This document shows, piece by piece, positions 1 to 11,595 of a stretch of DNA of 64,000 nt. Numbering within the stretch: the stretch's first letter is position 1; each line of letters begins with the position of its first letter. The translations under genes were made by a program, and so were the position numbers. The stretch comes from Hydractinia symbiolongicarpus (Eukaryota; Cnidaria; Hydrozoa; Anthoathecata; Hydractiniidae). The notes below the pieces were generated by a model. The model did not search any database. It had not been told where the DNA came from and was given only the letters and a program-made list of their open reading frames with translations. Location of the stretch: NCBI RefSeq assembly GCF_029227915.1, contig NC_079883.1:27280001-27344000 (forward strand). The letters run 5' to 3'.

Positions 1-869
1 ATTGTCTATTTTTAAAATAATATTTGTTTTAGATAAAATGTTCGATTTTTTTTAATTTTAGGCCATTTTTGCTTATATTAATTTAAAACAAGTTATTTTT
101 ATATCCTTGTGTAATAAATTTGCATGTAACAATAACAAAGTTTGTAAAGCAAAGTTTTATTATAAGGAAACTAATTAACGTTAACCAAATGGTATGTGTA
201 TAAATTGAATAGTATATTTTAGAACATGCTCTTTGCAATTAAGTAAATCCAGTGCAGGAAGCAAACATTTTTGATATTGTGCATTGTGCTATGTATATGT
301 GTTTTCGTCTTTCAATTACTTTGTTTATATAAAATTTTATTGTTTGTTTTAGGTTTTTTTGATTGGTACTTTTTGTTTTTTGTGTGTTACGTCATATGTT
401 TTTTTTACTGACAAGCAATTACTGCTGATAGTACGATCTTGTAAAACTCACTGAATATTGATATATTAAATAAAATATTTCATAAATTTAAAATTTTCTT
501 TAATCCTAGTATTTTACTCCTTCATTCTGTTTCGGCTTAAGGGAAAGCTTAGGGGAAAAGTTACTCTTTCCTTCTGTTTCGGCTTAAGGAAAAAGTTTCG
601 GTATTATAATTACCAGTTTAGAGACGACATAATGTCCATTATGTATGTGTATTTTACTCTTTTCTTCTGTTTTGGCTTAAGGGAAAGGTTTTTGTATTAT
701 AATAACAAGTTTAGAGATGGGCATAATGTCCATTATTTATGTGTATTATTGCGTGTGAAATCAATGCATTTATTAAAGTTTTTACTAAAACGGGCAGTCA
801 TTAACACAGAAAAAGTTTTTATCTAATGTTGTTATAACGTATTTAACTAGTTAATGCTTCAGGTAAATA
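1..869. other. AT-rich upstream intergenic region of the BBS10-like gene
   Basis: No convincing coding sequence is seen. A 64-codon open frame at 632-826 lies inside a local duplication and looks accidental. The stretch ends with an acceptor-like AG at 861-862, seven bases before the BBS10 start codon. That AG could be the end of a 5' UTR intron or a trans-splice acceptor. Confidence 0.6.
560..747. repeat. Imperfect tandem duplication, two units of about 95 bp
   Basis: The first unit starts near 560 and the second near 657. Both contain a CTTCTGTTT-GGCTTAAGG core, then TATTATAAT, then GTTTAGAGA, then CATAATGTCCATTAT. A third, shorter copy of the CTGTTTCGGCTTAAGG core is at about 525-545. The similarity is directly visible, and no function is implied. 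Confidence 0.75.
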
Positions 870-2531
870 ATGGCAGAAGGAATTGAATCAGCCATAAAAT
901 TTTTAAAAGAATTACGAATGGTACTTGAACCATCATTTGGACCATATGGAAAAGATATTTTATTAAAAAGCAATACTGGTAAGACGTATGTTACAAAGAG
1001 TGGTTTATCTGTCTTACGTCAACTTGAAATTAAACATCCCATGGGTGCGTTAATAAAAAACAACATTGACTGCTTTTCACGATGTACTGGTGATTTATGC
1101 AAGACATTTGCACTTGTTTTAACACATCTCATTGAATCAATACATTCTAAGTTCATTAATGATGTCTCATCAACAAAAGCAAGAGATATGCAGAGCTTGC
1201 TCAGTTGTTTGAGTATGTCTTTTACAAAAATAGCATCTTTTCTCTCGCTAGATGTTATTTATTTTGCTTTGAATAAACATTTAAAGTCGTTGAATCTCGA
1301 TCCTGGTGAGTTGCATGGGAATTATTTTGATGGTGTTTTAGAAGCATCGTTAGCAAGTAAACATAACATGCAAACAAAAAATATTATCAAAGGAATCATA
1401 AAAGACGTTTTTAAAATACTAAGTTTTACTTTTGAAAATCTTGAATATCTGATATATAACTTTGAAATGGTTTGTGTCAATGTCCATGGTTTGCCTTTAA
1501 ATTATTCGAGAGTAATTACTGGCGCCATCATCGAAAGAGAATGTGTCCCTTCCTGTATTGATTGGCAGAATTGTTGTTTTATTGTGTTATGTGGAGATCT
1601 TTCGCGTGCAAGTGGTGATGATATTTTTCTAAACTTGACTAAAGACTGTTCGATTCAAGCCCAACTAGATGCTACAGTGACAAGCTACCAAAACTTGATA
1701 AACGTTTTGAAGCATAAGAAAATCAACATCATTTTTGCTGAGCAATCATTACCTAAACAACTTGGTTTTTTGTTGCAATCAAATCAAATAGCGTATGTTG
1801 AACATGTGTTAAAAGATGATTTACTACATTTATGTTCTTTGTACGAAACATCATTTCTTTCCGGTTTGTATGATATCTTCTTTCTCGAAGAAAATGTAAT
1901 TGGTCAGATCTCTTTTTTTAAATCATGTACACTTGGTAAACAAGTATGCTGCCATCTTGGACCAGCTGTATTGACCAACAAGAAGCGACCAAATTTAAAA
2001 ATTCTTTTATGTTCACATTCAGATGGCATTGGCAGAGAATATTCACAGACCATTAATAACTTGTTTAAAATGTTGTCTCAATGTTTTAATTCAGACCATG
2101 CTACATGCTCTGTGATGCCAGCTTGTGGTGTATTTGAAACTTTTTTAGCAAATTACTGTTCCGAGGTTTTAGTGCGTGACCCTACTTTTGATAAGACATT
2201 GCAGCACATATTAACAGAAAGTTTATTTACTATCCCTAAACTATTATTTGAAAACTTGAGCAAGCATAAAGCGAAAAGATTCCTTCCTTATCTTCCATGT
2301 AGAATAAACAGTGCTTCGACTACCGAATTAAATTTGGTTGGCATAAATGTCAAAACTGGTGATTTTGTTGATGCAAGTGCTATTGAGGTGTATGAACCAT
2401 TCAGTACAAAGGTGCTACTTGTGAAAAATGTTTTGCAGCTATGTTCCCAAATCATACGGATTGATAGAATTGTTCCTATAATTAAACCAATTTGTAAAGT
2501 AAATGAAAATTGTGAAATTGAGGATGTTTAA
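870..2531 (+). CDS. BBS10: BBS10-like chaperonin (Bardet-Biedl syndrome 10 homologue), 553 aa, single coding exon
   Basis: This is a divergent group II chaperonin-like protein. In vertebrates BBS10 works with MKKS, BBS12 and CCT subunits to assemble the BBSome, which traffics cargo in cilia. The N terminus (residues about 20-85) has the chaperonin-type GPYGKDILL motif, then a HPMG block and TGDLCKTF, which align with the equivalent BBS10 stretches. HGLPLNYSRVITG near residue 207 and MPACGVFE near 415 match BBS10 better than MKKS, and the C terminus ends in the characteristic hydrophobic VLQLC-QII-ID-IV helix. It is about 170 residues shorter than human BBS10, mainly through loss of variable insertions. 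A strict chaperonin ATPase motif (GDGTT) is degenerate (TGDLCKT), as in other BBS chaperonins. The start is supported by an AG seven bases upstream and by alignment. A polyadenylation hexamer lies at 2662. MKKS is the main alternative. Confidence 0.8.
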   Translation: MAEGIESAIKFLKELRMVLEPSFGPYGKDILLKSNTGKTYVTKSGLSVLRQLEIKHPMGALIKNNIDCFSRCTGDLCKTFALVLTHLIESIHSKFINDVSSTKARDMQSLLSCLSMSFTKIASFLSLDVIYFALNKHLKSLNLDPGELHGNYFDGVLEASLASKHNMQTKNIIKGIIKDVFKILSFTFENLEYLIYNFEMVCVNVHGLPLNYSRVITGAIIERECVPSCIDWQNCCFIVLCGDLSRASGDDIFLNLTKDCSIQAQLDATVTSYQNLINVLKHKKINIIFAEQSLPKQLGFLLQSNQIAYVEHVLKDDLLHLCSLYETSFLSGLYDIFFLEENVIGQISFFKSCTLGKQVCCHLGPAVLTNKKRPNLKILLCSHSDGIGREYSQTINNLFKMLSQCFNSDHATCSVMPACGVFETFLANYCSEVLVRDPTFDKTLQHILTESLFTIPKLLFENLSKHKAKRFLPYLPCRINSASTTELNLVGINVKTGDFVDASAIEVYEPFSTKVLLVKNVLQLCSQIIRIDRIVPIIKPICKVNENCEIEDV

Positions 2532-2661
2532 GTTTTGATCTTTCTGTGCATAACCTTTTTTCTTAACTTGTTGTTTTTATTAAATATGAATTATTAATAG
2601 TAAACATTCTAGAAATCTGTGTTTCTGTGAAGGAAACTTACTTTTTATAACTGTGATCTGC

Positions 2662-2667
2662 AATAAA
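2662..2667 (+). terminator. Polyadenylation signal AATAAA for the BBS10-like gene
   Basis: This canonical hexamer lies 130 bases after the stop codon and about 180 bases before the TKFC start. The two genes are therefore tightly spaced in the same direction. Confidence 0.5.
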
Positions 2668-2843
2668 CTGGAGTTTTACATAAGTATATTTTCATTAGCT
2701 AAAAGGTTGTAGAATATAAGTGGACAATCTCATACTGTAATCGCAATAACTTTCTAAGCCCTGAATTGTTCTGCTATTAAATTTTTTAGCACCAATTATG
2801 TTTGAACAAATTAAATAAATAATATTATTTTTTAGTAAAAAAC

Positions 2844-5800
2844 ATGGGGCAACAAAATGATAAACTTGCGTCAGAAAACATTTCCAAGAAGCTTGTCAAT
2901 ACACCTAATAATTGCGTTGTTGATAGTTTAAAAGGGTTTGTATTATCACATGCCAATGCAAAGCTTCTGGAAGGTTGGAACGTGATACTCAGAAGTGATA
3001 TTGAAACTTTTACGAAAGAAAACAAAGTTGTCTTGATCACCGGTATGTAACAAAAAAGAAACTGTATACGTGGTCATTATGTAGTTGTGTCAATATTTTT
3101 TTTGGATTCTCTGGAGTATTAAAATTCTTAGGAGAAATTAATTCTGGATTAATAAATGAAAATATGTTGATTTAAACCTCATGACTTGTTTGTGCAGGCT
3201 TTTTTACTATGATATGATGCCTGACTGAAAGATAGAAATCGATAAGAGCTTTCTTTGAAAATCTTAGTTGCTTACATTAGTACTTCCAACAAAAAGGTGG
3301 AGGGAGTGGACACGAGCCATTTGCAATTGGATATGTTGGAAAAGGCTTACTTACAGCAAGTGTTGTTGGGGATGTTTTTGCTGCTCCATCGTCATTATCA
3401 ATTATTCATGCCATCCAATACTGTTCTAACTCAGCTGGTGTTCTGTTGATAATCACAAACTACACAGGTAATTATTAATAGTACAGTGATGACCACTATC
3501 GATGTTTTCATAGGTGGTGGGTCTGGTCATGAACCAGCTCATGTTGGTTATGTAGGAAGAGGAATGTTAACTGCAGTAGTTTGTGGTGATGTGTTTACAT
3601 CGCCTTCATCAGCGTCTATATTAAATACAATCTTAACTTGCTCCAATGGTGCTGGAGTCTTGCTAATTGTTAAAAACTACACAGGTCAGTTATGTCTTAA
3701 ATGTTTTTGTTGGAAATTTTCAAAATCTTTTTGGGCAATCGTAAATATGGTTTGTTACATGTGTTTTATAGGAACAACGGTGGATATGTGAGATGTGTTG
3801 GCTTAAATTAACTTGCACATTAACTTCCAGAGTACATTAAAGATGATGGATGAAAGGTTGTTGGTTTAATTCCCACTCGATCCATCATCTCTACATCATT
3901 CGGGAAGCTAATGTGCAGGTTACCAATAAAAGTGTTTTGATTGTAATTTGTATTTAACGAGTATTGATGAAGAATTTTACAACAGTGATGGTCTGGCAAA
4001 TGTATTTAGCAGTAATTAGTTTTGGGTTTTAAAATGGGAAATATTTGAATCTTTTTTCACTAGTGTCCAATTAAATATGATGATAGAAATGTTAAGCAAT
4101 GGCTGCAATGTCAACAACATAAAAAAATTTACACTTTTATTAGGAAACCATTTTTTTGTACTTTAGGTGACCGTTTAAATTTTGGAAAAGCTGCTGAAGT
4201 AGCGAAGTCACAAGGAATTAATGTTGAAATGGTTGTTGTTGGAGAAGATTGTGCATTGACGAGTAAAGATAAAAGTGCAGGCAGAAGAGGTTTATGTGGA
4301 ACTGTCTTTATACACAAAGTAAGTTACTATAACTCGTTTTTATTTGCATGTTTTAATATACTGGAAACATTATCGATTCATATTTGACTTGTCTAATGAT
4401 GATTAAAAATGCAAATAAAAAGTTAGTCTGTATGAGACCAATTATCATTGTCAAGGAAACGCTACAATAATCATTTTTGTATCAAGCCACAATTTTTTTA
4501 ACATATCTTGTATGACAAGTGGCTATATTAATTAAGATTTTTAGATTTTACTGGCAACATACTGGAATATGGCAGATGTTTTTTGACTGTGTATTGAAAT
4601 TTCGATTTTAAATGATTTTTTATATATATATGATCATTTCTCTGAAATGTCTCTTATAACGTTGCCATGCAAGTTTTCATTGTAGTATATCAAGAACTTT
4701 ATATACGGGTCATTGCAGCAAGCTTTTCCACAAGCAACATTTGCCCCACACAACTCCTTTTATTTCGGAACGTTCACGGAATCCATCCCTAAAATTTTGT
4801 TTCTTACATCATTTGAATATTTATATGCTTTGGGATGATTTCGGTTATAAGTATTCCAGGGTTTTCTGTGGGGTTTTTCAATAATGCAATATTGAACATG
4901 AGACAGTGAAATGTATTATTTTAGATGGCTGGTGCAATGGCAGAAGAAGGGAAGTCTTTATCAGAAATTGCTGCATTTTTAGACACAGCTACGTCAGAGA
5001 TGGGTATTGTTGTTAATAAAAAATTATTGTATTATTACCAGTTTGAGTCTCTTCTTGTTTGTTGGTTTTATTTTATTTCACTTTCAGGCACAATAAGCAT
5101 TAGTTTATCACCCTGTTCAATACCTGGAAAGCCAGCTAACTTTAGCATAGCTGATGATATTGTCGAATTTGGTTTAGGTTAGTACAACATTTTTTTGTGT
5201 TTGAAATTATTATAGAATACAAATAGGGATCCTCTTATCGTAAACTTATATGTGCTTCTTGGTTAAAATGACTGCTGAAATTAATAAGAGATATATTTTC
5301 CTCTACATATTGTACACCCTTTATTTGTTATAAACAATCGATTTTTTGCACTTCGCCCAAAACCCTGTTTAGGTACTTAAGGAAAAAATACTCCCAAAAA
5401 TTTTCTTTTTTTACCTGGTTAAGTTCATGTTAAGCGAATTTTATTCTGGAAGTATTTATTTCATTTATACCGTTGATGCTATTATATATCATTTAAGTTT
5501 TTAAAATTTTATGTTTGGAGTAGAGATTTGTTTACATTTGGATTATTTAAAAAGAAGAGAGTATACCTGTTTTGCTTTTTGTTTGATCGAAGGTGAATTG
5601 AAACTAGTTTCTAAAATTAACCAAATAAGTTTCTCGACTAGAACATATTTTACGCAGCTCTTTGCTGACATCAGCAAAAACTATTGAGATTGTTTTTTAG
5701 GCATACACGGAGAAGCTGGTGTAGCACAAGTCAAGGTACATTTTTTTCAAATTTCTTTTTATTTGAAATTTTTTATGAATTTATGTTGTGATTGTGTGTA

Positions 5801-8800
5801 TTGTTACGATCCATTTTTTAAGCATTTCATGTACGATCCTACATCTATTTTAGAGAGTTTTGTTTTCTTCTTTCTTTCTTGACCAATATACCACGAACTT
5901 TTCGTACTGATAATTCTAGTTGATTTTTTTTTTGTTTTGTTTTTATAAGTATTTTGAATTTTATCAATATATGCATGCACATCGTCACTACGCTATTTAG
6001 GAGAAGAACCGTTTGTAAAACTATATAATAGCTGAAATATAAACCGTTTATTATTATCATTGTTATTATCGTTATTGAACCACACTCTATTGTATTTTAG
6101 ATCAGCTCTGCATCAACGTTGGTCAAACAAATGATTGATCATCTATGGAACAGTGAATTTTTACCATCTATCGAAGGTGTCTACTATTATTTTAGTTCTT
6201 AATGTTTGAAATCTTAAATGCCACCCTGGATTTGTTCTTGTAGCCCTGAAAGCTTCTAATATGGATATTAAAATATTCCAATACTGAATCTTGATTGGTA
6301 AACCTATCCCATAGTTTAAACATCTTTTTTTAAAGATTTTTTACATGATTTCAATATCTTTATTGTCTTCTAAAAGAAATAGAAATTCTAGGAATTTCAG
6401 ACATTGTTGACGCAAAAAGAACATTAAAATGACATACGTCGATAAAGTTTTCATAAGAAGCCTTCAATATTTATACAAGATACAATTGCATGACACATTT
6501 TTAAGGATGTATATAAATAGAGGACCCAAATTTTGGAGCAGGGTAAATTTCTGGGGAAAAGGGTATATTTTTGATACAATCTAATTTTTATGTATCTTTG
6601 TAGACATGGTGCGTTACGTGTTCCTCTCTTTATCTGATGTTTTACCGATCAAATTAAATATTTTTAAATCAAACATTTCAAAAATCGTACAACATACTAA
6701 AACACTCGACTTATCCCCTAACGTCTGTTTTTTCTTTTTTAAACTTCCAACACAAGTTAATGGCAGACAGCTGCCCTCAGGAAATTAATTTCCGCGAGTC
6801 TTTTGCAAAAATTAGTTCCCGCGAAAATTATTGGATACTCACTATTCGTGAGGTTCGCGAAAATTAATTCTTGGGAAATTTAGATTTTTTTCTCCTTTTT
6901 GAAAATCGATTTACACTCATTTTTTTCAAATTTACCTGGACACATACAATACGTACGTGCCCGTCTATCGAATAAGTCATGATATTCCACCCCTATCATT
7001 TAATAATTCAAATTTTCTAATTTCCCTTATTTTAAAGTCAATTACTATAAAAGTATTCAAAAATAATTGAGGCGGGAGCTTGGTGAACATCTACGAACAC
7101 ATTTTTCATTTCTGAAAACAGAGATTTAATTCAAAAAGAAACGATCAAGAATCATTTGGCTATTTAATAAAACAGACGTCGCATGTTCATTTTTTGTTGT
7201 ATATATCCATGTAAGACCATATTCCAATCAGCTGCGAAGTCATAGGGAAATTTTACAAACGAACCGAGGATGGACTGCTAGTTTTTGTTTCCATGGTTAC
7301 AACCATTCGCAGTCTGTCCTCGGATGATTTCGCAAAATTAAATGCCAAATCATCAAAACAAGACTGATGATTTGCTTTTACATGAGTTGGAATTAGGTAC
7401 AATCGATGATGAAGAATATCTCCTTTCTTCAGAAACACACATAAAAGACACCCACTTTTTCATAAAAGATAGCCCACTTTCTCGTAAAAGATAGCCCCAC
7501 TTTTTCGTACTAGTTGTATTTTGAATTTTAAATTGACGATGATAGTTGAACTGACTTTAGATTAAAAAAGACGGACCGAAAACGGCTGAACTTAAAAATA
7601 TTTTGAAGTTCGATGAGCCAACAGAAAATTTCTTAAACGTCGATTCTTATAGGCACATTGTCTACTCCTGAGAAGATTGGTATTTCCTTGTTTTGAAAGA
7701 TATGCTCCAGATCTATGTCTTTAATCATTTGTTGTCATCATTTTATCAACTATGGCTTTTCAGGATCCCCTTTAACGAAAAGACTGACCATTTATACTTG
7801 TCCTATCAATTAAACAACAGACTTGTACCAAACAAGCAACAGAAAATAAAAAGCACTGTAAATTTGGTTAGACTTTTACGTTGTTTGTTTTAAATCTTCA
7901 CTTTTCCCACTCCCACGAGAACAAGGTTGATCATCATTTCTTGCTTTACTGCACTGATCTTTCCTTAAAAAGCAATAAAATTAATTAAAACAAACAGAAT
8001 TTTTAAAAAATGTTACCTCGGGCGATATATATAATACTACCTTTTTTCTTCATCTAATTTATCCCAACACTCCACTGCTTTACCGTTTGACTCGTGTATT
8101 GTCCCTTCCTTTCATCGGCGTTTTATCGTTTTTTTTCAAAGAAAATATTACGTTGTTTCTTTTTTATATATATTTTTAGTATTATTTTGATTTCGGGCTG
8201 TTTACATTGATATTTGGACCTGATCGATTGAGTATATAAGCTTAAACCTGTTTTTTGTTTTAAAATCCTAACCACTATGGACAACGGGTTGTGCGGTCTG
8301 TAAACCGTCCCAGACAAAGAAAGACGGCGCAGGTCAATTTTGCGGATCAACTATTTCCTGATTTATTAAAAATTTCCGATCAGTCCTTCGCAAAACCAAT
8401 TTGCGAAAGCTCCCTAATATTAGGTTAACGGACTCTTGTGAACTAATTTGAGAATTGACACGCAGTTAAAGATACAAAGGTATTGAGAGATGCTTTATTT
8501 ATTTTATTGTTACATTCTTTTGTCACATCCAGGTAAGGAGGTTGCAGTGATAGTTAACAATCTTGGAGGAACGTCAAATCTTGAACTTACCATCATTGCA
8601 AAAGAAGCGTTAGAATATTTAGGTTCGTACGTTTTTGTTGTTTTTTTCTGAATTTGTCTATTAGTAATTTGTTTGTATGTGTTTTATAAAGTCCTAGCTA
8701 ACTAAGCAGTCAAGGCGTTTAACTGTTTTGTTGTTAAGTTTAAGAGGTTCCTTGTCTTCCTGGTTGCAAAGACCATCGTTCTAAACAAAAATCTTATTCT

Positions 8801-11595
8801 TGTAAAAGTTGAAGATATGTTGTTCTTGCTGTCTTTAGCATCTTTGAAAGTTGCTGTAAAGCGTTGTTATGTCGGCGCGTTTGTAACATCGATGGAAATG
8901 GCGGGTGTATCTCTGACAATCATGCTGTTAAATGATGAAAGAATAAAATATCTAGGTACAATTTTTATTCTACCTTTCTATCCAGAAAAATACTTATGTG
9001 TTTTCTACAAAGGATTGTATCACCGTGGACACCGAAGACACTCTAGCGTAGTGTGATTTGTCTTATAGCGATTTGAATACGAAAAGTATGTTCTCCTCCA
9101 CAAAATAATGCGCCTAAAATATTTAGATGCCCCGTGTTCAGCACCTGCATGGCAGTGCGATGGATTAATAAACGACATCAATGATATAACGATACCTTGC
9201 AAGAAGACTGAAGAAGCAAATCAAGAGTGGGATGAGAAAGCAGAAGGAATAGGTATGAGATTTAACAATTTATGAAGTAAAATTAATACTCTGAATAAGG
9301 TAGCGACTAACATGAGGATGGTTAATTAATTAAAATGAGTATGGAAATTTTCCGAAATTTGGTATATCAAACCTTTTCCCCCAAACCCAAACTCACAAGA
9401 TTTAGTAAACAGAAATATTTCGTGTCTGGTGTAAATCTTTCAAAACTTTCATGAGATTTTTTGCGAAGTTTACTGTTAATAAGATCTTTTTTTTTAATTT
9501 TCGCATTTCATCATGGATGAACACAGAAACTAGTAAAAACAATTATGTGATGATTAATAATGTGACCTGCGATGCAAATGCAAGATATAACAATATCACG
9601 TGTAATAAAACGTGATGATGATGTGATGTGTAAACATAGCATAAAATGCAGTAATGATGTGATATGCTAATTATAATCTTGGATGACATCCAAGTTATAT
9701 TGTGTGATGATGACAATGTAATGTGTGAAAATGTGATTTCACTGTTTGTAGAGTTGCATGAGCTATATGATCTTTTGTGTTTAGAAACTGGTTAGCTTAT
9801 TAAAGGGTGCGGAAATGTTTTATTTGTGTTTTCTGTGTCAATGTTATCAGAGCCTTTTTTATCTATAGGTATTCCTTTGTACCACTGTGTGAAGAAAGCG
9901 TGTACAACATTGATTGATAATGAGAGTAAACTAAATGAACTTGATCGAGCTGGAGGAGATGGAGATACTGGAACAACACTTGCAAGAGGGGCGAAAGGTG
10001 ACTTATTACTTGCTTTTTATTGTTTGTGTATTTCGCCTTTATACTTAAACTGTCGTTTAAGTATAAAGACGAAAAAAGTTAAATTTCCCATTTTTTTCAA
10101 TTTACTCTGGTAAAAGCATTATACTTTTTTGTCGTGAAAGCATTGAGACATACATTCAAGGTTACCACTGAGTCTGGAAAACTTGGAATAGCCTGAAATA
10201 GCCGGGAGTAGTCGGAACTTGAAACAGGATACTTGGAAACTTTTAAAAGCATTCAATTTTTGATCGACCTTCATCGGAACCTTAAATCAGTAATGTTTAA
10301 TTTTTTATTTCCGTAGCTAATGTATTTGAACATTAGAAGTTTTTCCACTGGTCCCCATTAGTCATCCAACTTCTTCCTAAAATTCGACATTTTTGTACGC
10401 AATTCAATTGCTAAGGGCTAAGGGTAGGATTTGGGTCTATAACGTAAGTCAAACTTTTGCCCTTAGCAACCAAGATTAGAATTCAAAATTAAAGCTGCCC
10501 GTACTGAAGGAGCACGATTGCGATGATATTTCTTGATTACATTTGAAGTACTCTCACTTTCCCCACTTCAATGATTTTTCAGAGATTACTTTGACCACAA
10601 AAGTTTCTCGTAATAATTTTAGGTGTATTCCTGAAGCTTTCCGATGAAAACCATCTCCAACTTCCTGTTAATTCACCCAGGGAATTGTTTTTGTCGATAG
10701 CGAAAGAGGTAGAGACAACCATGGGTGGATCATCTGGTGCTGTAAGGAAGGAATAACTTATCCTGTTTGAGTTCGTTTACGTTTTATATTATTTTTATAT
10801 TGTTTATTTCAGCTAATCAGTTTGTTGTTTACCGCTGCAGCAAATCGTTTGACACGTGATACAAACATGGAAGATTTCATCAGCGCATTAGAACAAGGCA
10901 TAGCAGTTATGAAGAAGTACAAGCATTTTATAATTCAGTACAATGTTATGATAGTTTAAGAATTAAAGTTCTAAATTCTGTTTTTATCTCATAGGTACGG
11001 AGGTGCAGAGGAGGGTGACCGAACAATGGTAAGATTTTTTCGGGTGCCGTTACAATGAAACATAACATTGAGTAAATTATGTTATTGTTGATAGTTTTCA
11101 ACAACGAATATGTTTTATATGAAAATATGTTTTAAATATCTAATCCAAATTTTAAATTTAGTTGGACGCCCTATGCCCGAGCTTACACTCGATGGGAGAA
11201 TCTTTGAAATCAAAAGTCTCGGTAAAGGAGATGCTTACGATGGCTGCCAAGGTAATCTCTTGCAGAGAATTATGTTTGTAGAATTTCTATATTATGTCTA
11301 CATGTAGCACACGCCCATAACCAAGTTTCAGCTGAATTCGGATATTCACATCAATTCAAACATATTTCTCCTGGTTATTGTTTGTTTGAAATACTTAGCA
11401 AGTATTTATACATTTTTTTTCTCTTTTTTTCAGGCTGCACGTGCTGGTGCTGATTCTACTTTAAGTATGCACGCCAAAGCTGGCCGAGCAAGTTACGTGT
11501 CTGATACGCATCTAACGCAACCTGACCCAGGCGCTGTTGCAGTGGCGTTGGTTTTTGAGGCGATCGACAAAGCTTTCTCGAAACTACAGAAGTGA
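2844..11595 (+). CDS. TKFC: Triokinase/FMN cyclase (dihydroxyacetone kinase), 16 exon positions, about 590 aa
   Basis: This enzyme phosphorylates dihydroxyacetone and glyceraldehyde with ATP; the animal enzyme also makes cyclic FMN from FAD. Exons: 2844-3042, 3297-3467 or 3514-3684, 4167-4318, 4925-5003, 5088-5177, 5701-5735, 6101-6176, 8533-8622, 8839-8955, 9127-9252, 9869-9997, 10623-10741, 10813-10916, 10995-11028, 11162-11251, 11434-11595. With one copy of exon 2 the frame closes at 590 aa (human 575). The DhaK domain comes first: GGGSGHEP (His72), NYTGD (Asp125) and the substrate-binding-His motif GIHGEAG (His233) across an exon junction. The DhaL domain follows, with the metal-binding run [12 protein letters not shown] at about 404-415, then MGGSSGA and a C-terminal QPDPGAVA block. 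All introns used are GT-AG. An acceptor-like TTTTTTAG ends eight bases before the start codon. Exon 2 is present twice, as described separately. Confidence 0.95.
3297..3467 (+). other. TKFC: TKFC alternative exon 2A (57 codons)
   Basis: This is the first copy of the exon that encodes the DhaK substrate loop. It is 171 nt long, starts after AAAAAG and ends at ACACAG|GTAATT. The codon split is G at the 5' end and G at the 3' end, so it fits exon 1 and exon 3 exactly. It encodes GGGSGHEP then FAIGYVGKG and ends in IITNYT. It keeps the catalytic His and the residues before Asp125. It differs from the family consensus at two usually conserved places: AH after HEP is FA, and the Lys before NYTG is Thr. 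Its upstream acceptor has a weak pyrimidine tract. Confidence 0.85.
3514..3684 (+). other. TKFC: TKFC alternative exon 2B (57 codons, consensus-like)
   Basis: This is the second copy of the same exon, also exactly 171 nt and of the same phase. It begins after TTTTCATAG and ends at ACACAG|GTCAGT. It encodes GGGSGHEP then [12 protein letters not shown] and ends in LLIVKNYT, matching the usual DhaK consensus. By my alignment 39 of 57 residues are identical to exon 2A. The DNA between the two copies is only 46 nt, too short for ordinary splicing between them. Confidence 0.9.
3809..3922. repeat. Nested inverted repeat (possible hairpin) in the intron after TKFC exon 2B
   Basis: The outer arms are about 20 bp (3809-3828 and 3902-3922, roughly 18 of 20 pairs). 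They enclose a perfect 10-bp inner pair, GATGATGGAT (3842-3851) and ATCCATCATC (3880-3889). The element may be a small palindromic transposon relic or an RNA structure. Its position, just downstream of an alternative exon pair, makes a splicing role conceivable but unproven. Confidence 0.6.
6780..6875. repeat. CGCGAAAATTA-type dispersed repeat in TKFC intron 7
   Basis: Several imperfect copies of CGCGAAAATTAATT and its complement occur together here. The same motif cluster recurs at about 12700-12960, 13310-13345 and 38640-38700. The rest of this 2.3-kb intron (6177-8532) shows no gene. Confidence 0.5.

Noticed and set aside
3468-3513. The 46-nt gap between TKFC exons 2A and 2B as an ordinary intron
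   Set aside because: It has GT and AG ends and would keep frame, but it is far shorter than the other introns here and including both exons would duplicate the active-site loop.
3842-3889. Considered as a tRNA gene because of GGTTNNANTCCC-like sequence
   Set aside because: No cloverleaf or A box; the sequence is an inverted repeat.
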